Shown: one piece after another, positions 1 to 5,645 of the stretch
How positions within the stretch are numbered: the stretch's first letter is position 1
Layout of the letters: each line of letters opens with the position of its first letter
Source: Anaerolineae bacterium
GTDB lineage: Bacteria > Chloroflexota > Anaerolineae > Aggregatilineales > Phototrophicaceae
Length of the DNA stretch: 6,398 nucleotides
Direction of reading: 5' to 3'
Assembly: GCA_014379235.1 (NCBI GenBank)
Contig: JACMMD010001247.1
Location: forward strand, 1 to 6,398
Notes under the pieces: generated by a model
The model's input: only the letters and a program-made list of their open reading frames with translations
Told to the model about the DNA's origin: nothing
Databases searched by the model: none
Translations under genes and position numbers: made by a program

Positions 1-771
1 CGTCGGGGCAGTGGTCGGAGTATCAGTCGGCGTAGGCCGCTCGGTTGCAGTCGGGATGCTCGTCTCTGTCGGGGACGGGGTATAAGTAGGTGAGGCAGGT
101 ACTAGGCCAAATGTATGCCCCCAGTTCTGCCATTGTGCGGACGGGATGGCCAACACAGCGACCAGCACACCAAGCGCAGCCAGAATCAACCCTATAATCT
201 CAAACCGATTTCGACGCGATTTCCCCCAACCGTTCTGTGTATCAGCGGTTTGCTCTCGGCCAACCGCTTTGCCAGTGTTGGCATCAGAAGAGGTGAGTGG
301 CGCAGTAGTGATAGGCGGCACAGGAGCAAGATCGACAGCCGCAGACGGCACATCGGGTGTATCCTCTGAGGACACGAAACCCAATGACCGCTCTAGCTTT
401 TTCAGCGCCTCGTCCATCTGGCGATCTGTATTCCAGCGCGTGAAATCTAACCGCTCGATATGAATGAGATTCCAGAAAACAGTTTTGTATTCTGGCGTTT
501 TTTCTAGCTCGACAGGTACGATGAGCTTATCGTTATGCTTTGCCCAGTTGACTTCTGCTTGCACCCATTCCGAAGCAACAGAACGCGGGCTGATAAGCAA
601 GATCAGACCATCGCAGGCCAGAATCTCGTCACGCAGTTGATCGGAGAAGCTCTTTCCGACTTTCAACCGCTCATAGTCAATAAATACAGTAGCGCCGCGT
701 TCCTGTAACGCATCCGCGAGAAAATCCGCAGCGTCTCGATCCCGGCTGGAATAGCTAATAAACAGGCGCAT
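1..771 (-). CDS. TIR-domain protein with transmembrane helix and Thr-Pro linker (C-terminus beyond window)
   Basis: The frame is open from an ATG at 769-771 to base 1: 257 codons with no stop, so the 3' part is missing. A ribosome-binding site (GGAG, 6 nt before the ATG) fixes the start. Residues 1-110 read as a TIR domain: the opening RLFISYSSRD, the FIDYERLKVGKSFS loop, the LILLISPRS strand, and EWVQAE with Glu73 where NAD-cleaving TIR domains (for example SARM1) carry the catalytic Glu. A hydrophilic region (about 130-183) leads to the basic KSRRNR, then a membrane helix (about 191-210). From 228 onward the chain is a Thr/Pro/Ser linker (TPSPTETS, PTPTDTPTTAPT). Inferred topology is TIR in the cytoplasm and the missing C-terminus outside. 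A TPR gene lies 46 nt upstream on the same strand. NAD hydrolysis and a defence or signalling role are family-based inferences. The missing domain is unknown. Confidence 0.88.
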   Translation of the reverse strand, partial: MRLFISYSSRDRDAADFLADALQERGATVFIDYERLKVGKSFSDQLRDEILACDGLILLISPRSVASEWVQAEVNWAKHNDKLIVPVELEKTPEYKTVFWNLIHIERLDFTRWNTDRQMDEALKKLERSLGFVSSEDTPDVPSAAVDLAPVPPITTAPLTSSDANTGKAVGREQTADTQNGWGKSRRNRFEIIGLILAALGVLVAVLAIPSAQWQNWGHTFGLVPASPTYTPSPTETSIPTATERPTPTDTPTTAPT

Positions 772-817
772 TGAGGTCTCCGAGAGCAGGTGCGATTACA
801 GGGAAACGCTTCCCGGT

Positions 818-1465
818 CTAATCGGCTCTTTGCCGCCCATGTTCGTTGTCGATCTTTTCTTTTAGCTCGATAATACGCTCGCTCACCACTCTATCGGGAT
901 TGAGCACCGTAAGCTTATGGTAACGTTGATAGCTGGCCAATGCTTCTTCGTTTTTTCCGAGATCATAATAGGAATTGCCGAGACCCCAATGGGCAAATGC
1001 GGCCTGCGGGTCACGCTCGATTACGCGCTGAAAATCGGAAATAGATGCTTCCAACTGATTGGCGTTGCGTAACGCCAATGCACGATTATAGTAAGCATTA
1101 TCATTTTGCGGGTTGATCTCGATTGCCCGTGTGAAATCTTCAATGGCGTTACCATACTGTTCATCCTCGAAGTTGGCCAAGCCACGATTGTAAAAAGCGT
1201 TTCCGTTTTGTGGGTCATAAGCGATAACCCAACTGAAATCCTCAAGCGACAGTTCGTAGCTGCCCGTCACCAAGTAGGCCGCGCCGCGCCCTGTATAAGC
1301 GGCGGTTGACTCTGGGTTTTGTTCAATCGCTTGCGAATAAAGCTCGATAGAACGTTCATTGCTGCCACGCTCATAAGAAGTGTCGGCCTGCTGCAACGGC
1401 CCCGTCAGTGACGAATCACTCTTAGATTCTGTCGGTTCATTGGATGTGGACGACTGCGTAAACAT
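818..1465 (-). CDS. Cytosolic tetratricopeptide-repeat (TPR) protein
   Basis: This 215-residue protein starts at the ATG at 1463-1465, which has an AGGAG about 10 nt upstream. A TTG 15 codons further up gives a longer reading with no better ribosome site. After a Ser/Thr-rich tail of about 20 residues come five 34-residue TPRs at about 20-53, 54-87, 88-121, 122-155 and 156-189. Their signatures include AFYNRG, AYYNRALA, and AIEINPQN or VIERDPQA at the ends of the B helices. A charged C-terminal helix (RIIELKEKI) follows. There is no signal peptide or membrane segment, so it should be cytosolic. TPR arrays bind peptides or other proteins and have no catalysis of their own. The start overlaps the stop of a small upstream ORF (TAATG), and the TIR gene begins 46 nt downstream, so this protein may scaffold or regulate the TIR effector. 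That role is inference. Confidence 0.88.
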   Translation of the reverse strand: MFTQSSTSNEPTESKSDSSLTGPLQQADTSYERGSNERSIELYSQAIEQNPESTAAYTGRGAAYLVTGSYELSLEDFSWVIAYDPQNGNAFYNRGLANFEDEQYGNAIEDFTRAIEINPQNDNAYYNRALALRNANQLEASISDFQRVIERDPQAAFAHWGLGNSYYDLGKNEEALASYQRYHKLTVLNPDRVVSERIIELKEKIDNEHGRQRAD

Positions 1466-1614
1466 TAGCGCTGTACTCCTGCTGCTTGTGGTTGGCCGCT
1501 GGGGGCCCAAAGGACACCTTTGTTGGCCGTTGCGGGAGGAGACGATCGTGGATCTTCCGTGATGTGGCTTAAGAGCTTAAACGACCCATTAGAAATACAG
1601 ACTATTAAGTTCAT
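1465..1614 (-). CDS. Small ORF (49 aa), possible leader peptide translationally coupled to the TPR gene
   Basis: An ATG at 1612-1614 opens a 49-codon frame ending in TAA at 1467-1465. The last A of that stop is the first base of the TPR gene's ATG (TAATG), a classic arrangement for translational coupling. An AGGTGG stands about 5 nt before the ATG, and a TATAAT box lies about 44 nt upstream, giving a leader of about 37 nt. The product starts MNLIVCISNGSFKLL and continues with a Pro/Ala/Gly/Gln-rich half that resembles no family I know. It could be a true small protein, a leader whose translation opens the TPR ribosome site, or chance. The TPR frame itself also stays open up to 1577, so a degraded N-terminal extension of the TPR gene is another explanation. 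Support is positional only. Confidence 0.4.
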   Translation of the reverse strand: MNLIVCISNGSFKLLSHITEDPRSSPPATANKGVLWAPSGQPQAAGVQR

Positions 1615-1657
1615 TGTTCCCACCTGTTGATTGAGTTCGGTGTTTGCTGCCTAAGAA

Positions 1658-1663
1658 ATTATA
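1658..1663 (-). promoter_or_regulatory. Probable -10 box of the small ORF-TPR-TIR unit
   Basis: On the minus strand the sequence reads CGC-TATAAT-TTC, a perfect consensus -10 hexamer 44 nt upstream of the small ORF's ATG. The hexamer that would serve as -35 with a 17-bp spacer is CCCCTA, a poor match, and it falls inside the terminator hairpin of the preceding gene. The bases just before the box are CGC rather than the TGN of an extended -10. Either an activator or an alternative sigma factor helps here, or the match is fortuitous. Confidence 0.45.
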
Positions 1664-1680
1664 GCGCGTATTTAAGCAAA

Positions 1681-1712
1681 TAGGGGAGACAGCCAATTAG
1701 CAATCTCCCCTA
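1681..1712 (-). terminator. Hairpin terminator of the secreted Met-rich protein gene
   Basis: TAGGGGAGA (1681-1689) pairs perfectly with TCTCCCCTA (1704-1712) around a 14-nt loop, giving a 9-bp GC-rich stem 20 nt past the stop codon at 1733. On the minus strand the stem is followed by TTTGCTT, a short and interrupted U tract, so it is an imperfect intrinsic terminator. Position and orientation fit the end of the upstream gene. It directly abuts the promoter region of the next unit. Confidence 0.7.
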
Positions 1713-1732
1713 ATAATCGTCAGTGCCTCACC

Positions 1733-2938
1733 TTAGAACGTCGCGGCTGTCGAAGGATCGAGCGCACCCATTGACGAGAACAGTTCCTGGAACGTGTACA
1801 GGCGCGCACCTTCCGGCGCGGTGATCGGCTCTACCGCGTTGAAATCGTCTACCGTCATGGTAGCGCTGAAGTTGATATGCGGCGTGGGCATGTCATCACT
1901 GTCCATGCTGCCCATGTCGTCGAGTTCCGCAAATGCCGCCATGTTCATATACCAATCCAACGTCATATCGGACTGGTAGAGGTAGGGGGTATCCAGCCCA
2001 ATCGACTGCCAAATTTGGAGTTCCGCGCCCTCGAACATCGCAGCTTGCGCTTCGAGCATGGTATCCAAATCTATCTCGTTCATCTCTTCGCCCATGCCCA
2101 TCATATTCATCTGCGCCGCCATCTGAGCGCGCATCATCTCGCGGATAGCAGGGTTGGAGAAGAATGCGGCATAGTCGAACGTCGTGAGGAACACCGCTAC
2201 TGGCTCGCCGTTGAGTTCTGCATCCTCGACCCGTTCAATCGACATGAATTCACTAAGCACGTCGGGGTCGGTGAAAGCGGTGAAAGCTTCAGGGTCGATG
2301 TCGGCTTCATCCATTTGTGGCATAAAGGCGCTCATCATGGCAAAACCCCGGTCAACGAGGTCAGCTAAATCTGCACCATGCCAGCCCGACGGAATATCGC
2401 CGTTGGGATCAAGCGGCGCGAGGTTATCGAGGTTGATATAACCCACACCATCAACCATCACAGCATCGAAGCTGATTTCGCCCGGGATGGCGGGTTCGCC
2501 GCTCATCGCAAACTCGTTGAGCAGTTCTTCTGGCAGGTCAATCGTGATGGTGATATCGGCAGAAGTAGCCCGCAGCATATCTTGCATCATCGTGCTAATG
2601 GCTTCCAAATCGCCAGCGAAGGCCGCCGGGTTCGTCTGCGCCATCTCATAAAGCTGGCGCAGCGCCTCAGCATCCACCATGTAAGCGCCATCCATACCGA
2701 AGTTGAAACTCATTTCCTTCATTTCGGGCGCGATATTGTTGACCGTGAAATTCATGTCCAGATCGAACGATGCCGATTCAAGATCAAGCATGGCGTTTTG
2801 TGCGGAGAGATACAGCGTACAATCCGACTCGGAGAGGTCGCCACAGAAATGAAGCCCGGACATCCCTGCCTGTGCCGAGACGCCGCTAACAGCCACCATA
2901 AGCAGCAAGAGCAAGGTAATCATCGCTAGTTTACGCAT
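1733..2938 (-). CDS. Secreted acidic Met-rich protein, possibly LolA/LppX-like fold
   Basis: The start chosen is the ATG at 2936-2938, which has AAGGAG 9 nt upstream and gives 401 residues. An in-frame ATG 15 codons earlier would put a charged stretch before the signal peptide. Residues 1-22 form a Sec signal (MRK, then a Leu-rich core, then VSA before QAG). No lipobox Cys is present, so it should be exported and released. The mature protein is strongly acidic and begins with a Cys pair (Cys32 and Cys40, CGDLSESDC) that may form a disulfide. The order of segments, SFDLDMNFTVN, then DGVGYINL, then LNGEPVAVFLTTFD, then LQIWQSIGLDTPYLYQSDMT, recalls LolA/LppX-type proteins, where a beta sheet cradles a lipid or hydrophobic ligand. 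That fold is an inference. Residues about 268-295 are crowded with Met (MRAQMAAQMNMMGMGEEM). Ligand and function are unknown. The gene has its own terminator. Confidence 0.85.
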   Translation of the reverse strand: MRKLAMITLLLLLMVAVSGVSAQAGMSGLHFCGDLSESDCTLYLSAQNAMLDLESASFDLDMNFTVNNIAPEMKEMSFNFGMDGAYMVDAEALRQLYEMAQTNPAAFAGDLEAISTMMQDMLRATSADITITIDLPEELLNEFAMSGEPAIPGEISFDAVMVDGVGYINLDNLAPLDPNGDIPSGWHGADLADLVDRGFAMMSAFMPQMDEADIDPEAFTAFTDPDVLSEFMSIERVEDAELNGEPVAVFLTTFDYAAFFSNPAIREMMRAQMAAQMNMMGMGEEMNEIDLDTMLEAQAAMFEGAELQIWQSIGLDTPYLYQSDMTLDWYMNMAAFAELDDMGSMDSDDMPTPHINFSATMTVDDFNAVEPITAPEGARLYTFQELFSSMGALDPSTAATF

Positions 2939-3008
2939 TCGTTTGCGCTCCTTAATCGCCTTTAGCGAAACCGCCGCAGGCATTCATCACAAATCTGTTA
3001 TTCATATT

Positions 3009-3014
3009 ACTATA
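3009..3014 (-). promoter_or_regulatory. Candidate -10 box for the secreted Met-rich protein gene
   Basis: In the divergent 135-bp intergenic region the minus strand reads TATAGT at 3014-3009, about 71 nt before the gene's ATG. No convincing -35 hexamer stands at 16-18 bp. The call rests on one hexamer in an AT-rich patch and is weak. Confidence 0.25.
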
Positions 3015-3061
3015 CGGACGATTTTCGCGGGCGGTTGCGGCGCATCAAAAACGAGTTTCGC

Positions 3062-3067
3062 TATACT
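3062..3067 (+). promoter_or_regulatory. Candidate -10 box placed for leaderless transcription of the GNAT gene
   Basis: TATACT at 3062-3067 ends 6 nt before the ATG at 3074. With usual -10 to start-site spacing, transcription would begin at or next to the A of the ATG. No purine-rich ribosome site precedes this ATG, which fits a leaderless message. No good -35 hexamer stands at 16-18 bp; TTGCGG (3035-3040) is 21 bp away. Confidence 0.45.
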
Positions 3068-3073
3068 TGACGT

Positions 3074-3577
3074 ATGTCTGAAATTCCTCTGGCATTGATG
3101 CCGCCTGACCCCGACGCTCAAATTCGGCCTGTGCGGCTGGCCGATGCCGACGCGCTGCATTTGAGCTGCTGGCCGGAGCGCCCACTCACGGCGATTTACC
3201 GTTTGGTGCTGCGCGCTCAACGTCAGGTGCGGCAGGAAGGCGGGCTGGGTATTGTCATGACCAACTCATCCGGCGAAGTTATCGGCTACGGACAGTTTAC
3301 GATGTGGCCGCGCTGCGGTGAAATCAGCGATCTGGTTGTGCAAGAAAACTATCGAGGGCGCGGGTTTGGCACAACCATCGTGCAGTATCTGATGCGCGCT
3401 GCCCGTGAAATGCACACCGACTGTGTAGAGATCGGCGCGGCCTACAGCAACCCGCGTGCGATTGCTCTGTATCGTCGGCTCGGTTTCCGCGACAGCCATA
3501 CGATCAGCATGAATTTAGGGCGTGGTGAGGAACAGGTGTTGTATCTACGCCTCAATTTACGTGGCAAATCCACTTAA
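3074..3577 (+). CDS. GNAT-family N-acetyltransferase
   Basis: The 167-residue length is typical of a single-domain GCN5-related N-acetyltransferase, which moves an acetyl group from acetyl-CoA to an amine. Residues 17-28 (IRPVRLADADAL) are the usual first strand and helix. Motif A covers about 84-108 (ISDLVVQENYRGRGFGTTIV), with the pyrophosphate-binding RGRGFG at 94-99. Motif B follows at about 126-138 (NPRAIALYRRLGF), with Tyr133 in the place of the usual general acid. The C-terminus finishes with the MNLG and VLYLRLNL strands. The acceptor cannot be told from sequence. It is divergently arranged with the secreted Met-rich gene. No ribosome site is visible; the start follows the TATACT box closely. 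Confidence 0.9.
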   Translation: MSEIPLALMPPDPDAQIRPVRLADADALHLSCWPERPLTAIYRLVLRAQRQVRQEGGLGIVMTNSSGEVIGYGQFTMWPRCGEISDLVVQENYRGRGFGTTIVQYLMRAAREMHTDCVEIGAAYSNPRAIALYRRLGFRDSHTISMNLGRGEEQVLYLRLNLRGKST

Positions 3578-3602
3578 GCCGTTCAAAGTCTAATCGCTTT
3601 TA

Positions 3603-3642
3603 GCTGACAAGCTGATCGCTGACAGGCTGAAAGCTAATAGCT
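3603..3642. repeat. Degenerate short tandem repeat, unit GCTGAnA of 7-8 nt
   Basis: Just after the GNAT gene, about six units run in tandem: GCTGACAA, GCTGATC, GCTGACAG, GCTGAAA, GCTAATA and a last degraded GCT. Unit length alternates between 7 and 8 nt, and divergence increases toward the right end. It lies outside any credible gene. The units AAGCT and AGCTT near the end can form a 5-bp hairpin. Function is unknown. Confidence 0.6.
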
Positions 3643-3656
3643 TCACGTTAGCACTT

Positions 3657-3707
3657 GGTTCGTCTTTGGCCGATTCCGGGTTAGAAACCCGCCCCAAACC
3701 ACGAACC
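3657..3707. repeat. Nested inverted repeat / stem-loop between the GNAT and TPR genes
   Basis: Three helices nest within 51 bp. The outer GGTTCGT (3657-3663) pairs with ACGAACC (3701-3707). The middle TTTGG (3665-3669) pairs with CCAAA (3694-3698). The inner CGGGTT (3677-3682) pairs with AACCCG (3686-3691) around an AGA loop. No T tract follows, so it is not a standard terminator. It starts 15 bp after the tandem repeat. It might be a structured RNA, a protein-binding site or a relic of a small mobile repeat. Confidence 0.5.
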
Positions 3708-3760
3708 GTAATAAACTGGTACTACGAACTCAATCCGCTCGTTTAGGAACAATCAGCATT

Positions 3761-4702
3761 ATGCGCGTATCACGAACTGCTATCCTTATCTGCTGTATCG
3801 GGTTAGCCTCAGCGCTGTTAGCGTCTTTTGTTGGCGCGCAGAACGGCGATACTACGCCGACTCCGGCAGTGGGTATTGGCCGCCCGCTGGTACTCCCTTC
3901 GGCCACACCGTTGGCCGACGCTGAGGCCGAAGCGGCGGCAGCGCTGGCAGAAGGTGACGCCGACCTGCGACGGGGCAGTTTGAGCGCCGCGCTCATCGCT
4001 TATGATCGCGCTGTGCAATACGCGCCCAATAACGCCACTGCCTTCAACAGTCGCGGCAGAGTTTACGGGCTGCTCGGTGAACAGGCGTTGGCACTCGCGG
4101 ACTACAACCGCGCCATCGAACTCAATCCATCCGACGCCGGAATCTACAACAATCGCGGGCTGCTGTACTTCCAACTCGGCACTTACGATCAGGCGTTGAC
4201 CGACTTTGATCGCTCTCTCGAACTCGCGCCGGACAGCGCCGTGATCTACAGCAACCGCGCTCAAGCCTACTTTCACATGGGCGACTACGAAACCGCTTTA
4301 ACCGACTTCAACCTCGCGCTGGAACTCGCCCCTGACTTGGCCAGCGCCTACGACGGGCGCGGCACGGCGCTCGCTCTTGTTGGCGAATTTGATGCCGCTA
4401 TAGATGATCTGACCCGTGCCATTGACCTTGATCCCGATAACGCTCGCTTCTACTACAGCCGCGCTAACATCTACCGCGTGACCAGAAATTTAGACAGCGC
4501 GCTCGCTGATCTTGACCGTGTGATCGAACTCGCGCCTACTGCCCCCGAAGCCTATTTTCTGCGCGGCGCAGTGGCTTATCAACGCGGTGATTTGGCGGCA
4601 GCGCTGACCGATCTCCGCGAATATGCGCGTCTCTCCGGCGACAGCGCCAACCGCGAAGCCTTAGCACTCATCGACCAGCTTGAAGCGCAGGTCACATCGT
4701 AA
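3761..4702 (+). CDS. Secreted TPR protein with seven contiguous repeats
   Basis: The 313-residue protein starts with a Sec signal: MRVSR, a hydrophobic core (about 7-24) and a likely cleavage after VGA (26). A Thr-Pro segment (TTPTPAVG) and a low-complexity Ala/Glu stretch follow. Seven TPRs of exactly 34 residues then run without a gap at about 58-91, 92-125, 126-159, 160-193, 194-227, 228-261 and 262-295, with motifs such as YNNRGLLYF, YSNRAQAYF, RAIELNP and RAIDLDPDN. A short helix (ALIDQLEAQ) closes it. TPR superhelices mediate protein binding; outside the membrane this one may organise an envelope complex, but the partner is unknown. The ribosome site is weak (AGGA, 12 nt before the ATG). 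The cytosolic TPR protein on the other strand shares the same repeat signature. Confidence 0.9.
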   Translation: MRVSRTAILICCIGLASALLASFVGAQNGDTTPTPAVGIGRPLVLPSATPLADAEAEAAAALAEGDADLRRGSLSAALIAYDRAVQYAPNNATAFNSRGRVYGLLGEQALALADYNRAIELNPSDAGIYNNRGLLYFQLGTYDQALTDFDRSLELAPDSAVIYSNRAQAYFHMGDYETALTDFNLALELAPDLASAYDGRGTALALVGEFDAAIDDLTRAIDLDPDNARFYYSRANIYRVTRNLDSALADLDRVIELAPTAPEAYFLRGAVAYQRGDLAAALTDLREYARLSGDSANREALALIDQLEAQVTS

Positions 4703-4757
4703 TCGACGCCTGCGGGGTGAAGATTCGGCGCAGTCAGTGTAAGATAGCGGTGTTCCT

Positions 4758-4785
4758 GTAGGGGCGCTTCGCGAAGCGCCCCTAC
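4758..4785. repeat. Perfect 28-bp palindrome, REP-like dispersed element
   Basis: GTAGGGGCGCTTCG (4758-4771) is followed at once by its exact reverse complement (4772-4785), with no unpaired spacer. It lies 55 bp after the secreted TPR gene and 28 bp before the epimerase gene. The GTAGGGGCG...CGCCCCTAC form matches a palindromic type scattered between genes in many bacterial genomes (from memory). There is no T tract, so any terminator role would be non-canonical. A single copy is visible here. Confidence 0.75.
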
Positions 4786-4813
4786 CTAAAACACACATTG
4801 GACGTATTCAACC

Positions 4814-5386
4814 GTGACCCAACCAACCAGCACCCAAACCGCGACAACTCCCGCCCGCCCATCCGAACACATCGCGGGTCTTTATACCATGCCGCTCAAA
4901 GCTTACGCCGACGAGCGTGGACGGTTCACCGAAACCTTTCGCGCCGGGTGGTTTCCGTTCGTGGACTGGACGCGCTTTCAGAGCAACCGCTCCGACAGTA
5001 AAGCCGGAGTCCTGCGCGGGCTGCATTATCACTTTCATCAGGTTGATTACTGGTACGTGGTCAACGGCGTGATTCGCGTCGGCTTGTGCGATTTGCGCCC
5101 GTCGTCACCAACATACATGGCGACGGAAACGCTGGACATCGGCGCGACCAATGAGGTTGGCGTGTTCATTCCGGTAGGCGTGGCGCACGGCTTCCTCGCA
5201 CTGACCGACGCGATCCTGACCTACCTCGTCAACAACTACTACGACGCCAGCGACGAACTCGGCGTGGCATGGGATGATCCTGACATCGCGCTCGATTGGG
5301 GCGCGACATCTGCTCCAATACTGTCGCCGCGTGACCAGCAGAATCAGCGCCTGCGCGACATTCCGACGGACAAACTGCCGAAGTAG
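4814..5386 (+). CDS. RmlC-family sugar-nucleotide 3,5-epimerase (cupin)
   Basis: The 190-residue product matches the dTDP-4-dehydrorhamnose 3,5-epimerase family, cupin enzymes that invert C3 and/or C5 of dTDP-4-keto-6-deoxyglucose. Visible motifs are DERGRFTETF (33-42), QSNRSDSKAGVLRGLHYH (56-73) with catalytic His71, CDLRPSSPTY, the cupin signature IPVGVAHGF (119-127), Tyr137 in TYLVNNYYD as the likely second catalytic residue, WDDPDIALDW, and LSPRD (170-174), whose Asp174 would pair with His71. The segment after the catalytic His, QVDYWYVVNGVIRVGL, differs from the common form, so substrate and exact epimerisation may differ. The start is a GTG without a clear ribosome site; the next Met (26) would cut into the first strand. 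No rmlA, rmlB or rmlD is visible. It heads a tight co-directional run. Confidence 0.85.
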   Translation: MTQPTSTQTATTPARPSEHIAGLYTMPLKAYADERGRFTETFRAGWFPFVDWTRFQSNRSDSKAGVLRGLHYHFHQVDYWYVVNGVIRVGLCDLRPSSPTYMATETLDIGATNEVGVFIPVGVAHGFLALTDAILTYLVNNYYDASDELGVAWDDPDIALDWGATSAPILSPRDQQNQRLRDIPTDKLPK

Positions 5387-5402
5387 GTTCGAGAGGAAAG
5401 CG

Positions 5403-5645
5403 ATGAACGCAGACGATAATGATATTTCTGTTTCCATCGGTCCGGAGTTGGCTGAGTTCTATCGCAATGCATCGGCGGAAGATCAAGCGAGATTGCAGCG
5501 CATTTTCGAATCGCTCGTTGGCGAAATGAGCAAGATGGATATTCCAACACTGGGCAAGGTCATGGACTCCATCAGCGACAACGCGCAGGCACAAGGACTG
5601 ACACCCGAAATACTGGAAGAACTTTTAGTCGATGACAAGCAATAA
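5403..5645 (+). CDS. Small antitoxin-like protein (80 aa)
   Basis: The ATG at 5403 has GAGG 6 nt upstream and lies 16 nt after the epimerase stop. A longer in-frame reading from 5274 would overlap the epimerase gene and is less likely. The protein has a short beta-like start (DISVSIGPELAEFY), a helical centre (ASAEDQARLQRIFESL), and an end reading VMDSISDNAQAQGLTPEILEELL. From memory, the MDxISxxAQARGLTPEILEELL ending is typical of small Chloroflexota and cyanobacterial proteins placed before PIN-domain toxins, where they act as antitoxins. Here the next gene, overlapping by 14 nt, is not a PIN protein but a DUF6714-like one. The antitoxin role is inference from one motif. Confidence 0.78.
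   Translation: MNADDNDISVSIGPELAEFYRNASAEDQARLQRIFESLVGEMSKMDIPTLGKVMDSISDNAQAQGLTPEILEELLVDDKQ

Noticed and set aside
115..463. Two overlapping plus-strand ORFs of 84 and 105 codons
   Set aside because: They are antisense to the TIR gene, whose frame has a coherent domain, membrane helix and ribosome site. Their products show no family pattern.
801..814. GGGAA-ACGC-TTCCC hairpin near the end of the TPR gene
   Set aside because: The stem is only 5 bp with no T tract, and it sits right before the downstream TIR gene that appears to be co-transcribed.
1466..1510. TTG start for the TPR gene, adding 15 residues
   Set aside because: The ATG at 1465 has a well-spaced AGGAG and the TAATG overlap. 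The extra residues are low-complexity.
1877..2929. Plus-strand ORFs of 163 and 183 codons opposite the secreted protein gene
   Set aside because: They are antisense shadows. The minus-strand frame has a signal peptide, ribosome site and terminator.
2939..2983. N-terminal extension of the secreted protein (15 residues)
   Set aside because: It would place KERKR and other residues before a textbook signal peptide, and the internal ATG has AAGGAG at proper spacing.
3002..3220. 72-codon minus-strand ORF across the GNAT start
   Set aside because: It covers the divergent promoter region and the GNAT N-terminus in antisense, with no family signal.
3677..3691. CGGGTT-AGA-AACCCG hairpin resembling a tRNA T arm
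   Set aside because: The loop is 3 nt and lacks TTCRA. No acceptor, D or anticodon arms fit around it.
3818..4276. 152-codon minus-strand ORF opposite the secreted TPR gene
   Set aside because: It mirrors the TPR codon pattern in the antisense frame; the plus-strand repeats are unmistakable.
5274..5402. Upstream start for the 80-aa protein, giving 123 residues
   Set aside because: It would overlap the epimerase by over 100 nt in another frame. The ATG at 5403 has a strong ribosome site.
5105..5594. Minus-strand ORFs of 110 and 121 codons
   Set aside because: They are antisense to the epimerase and small antitoxin-like genes, with no recognisable domain.
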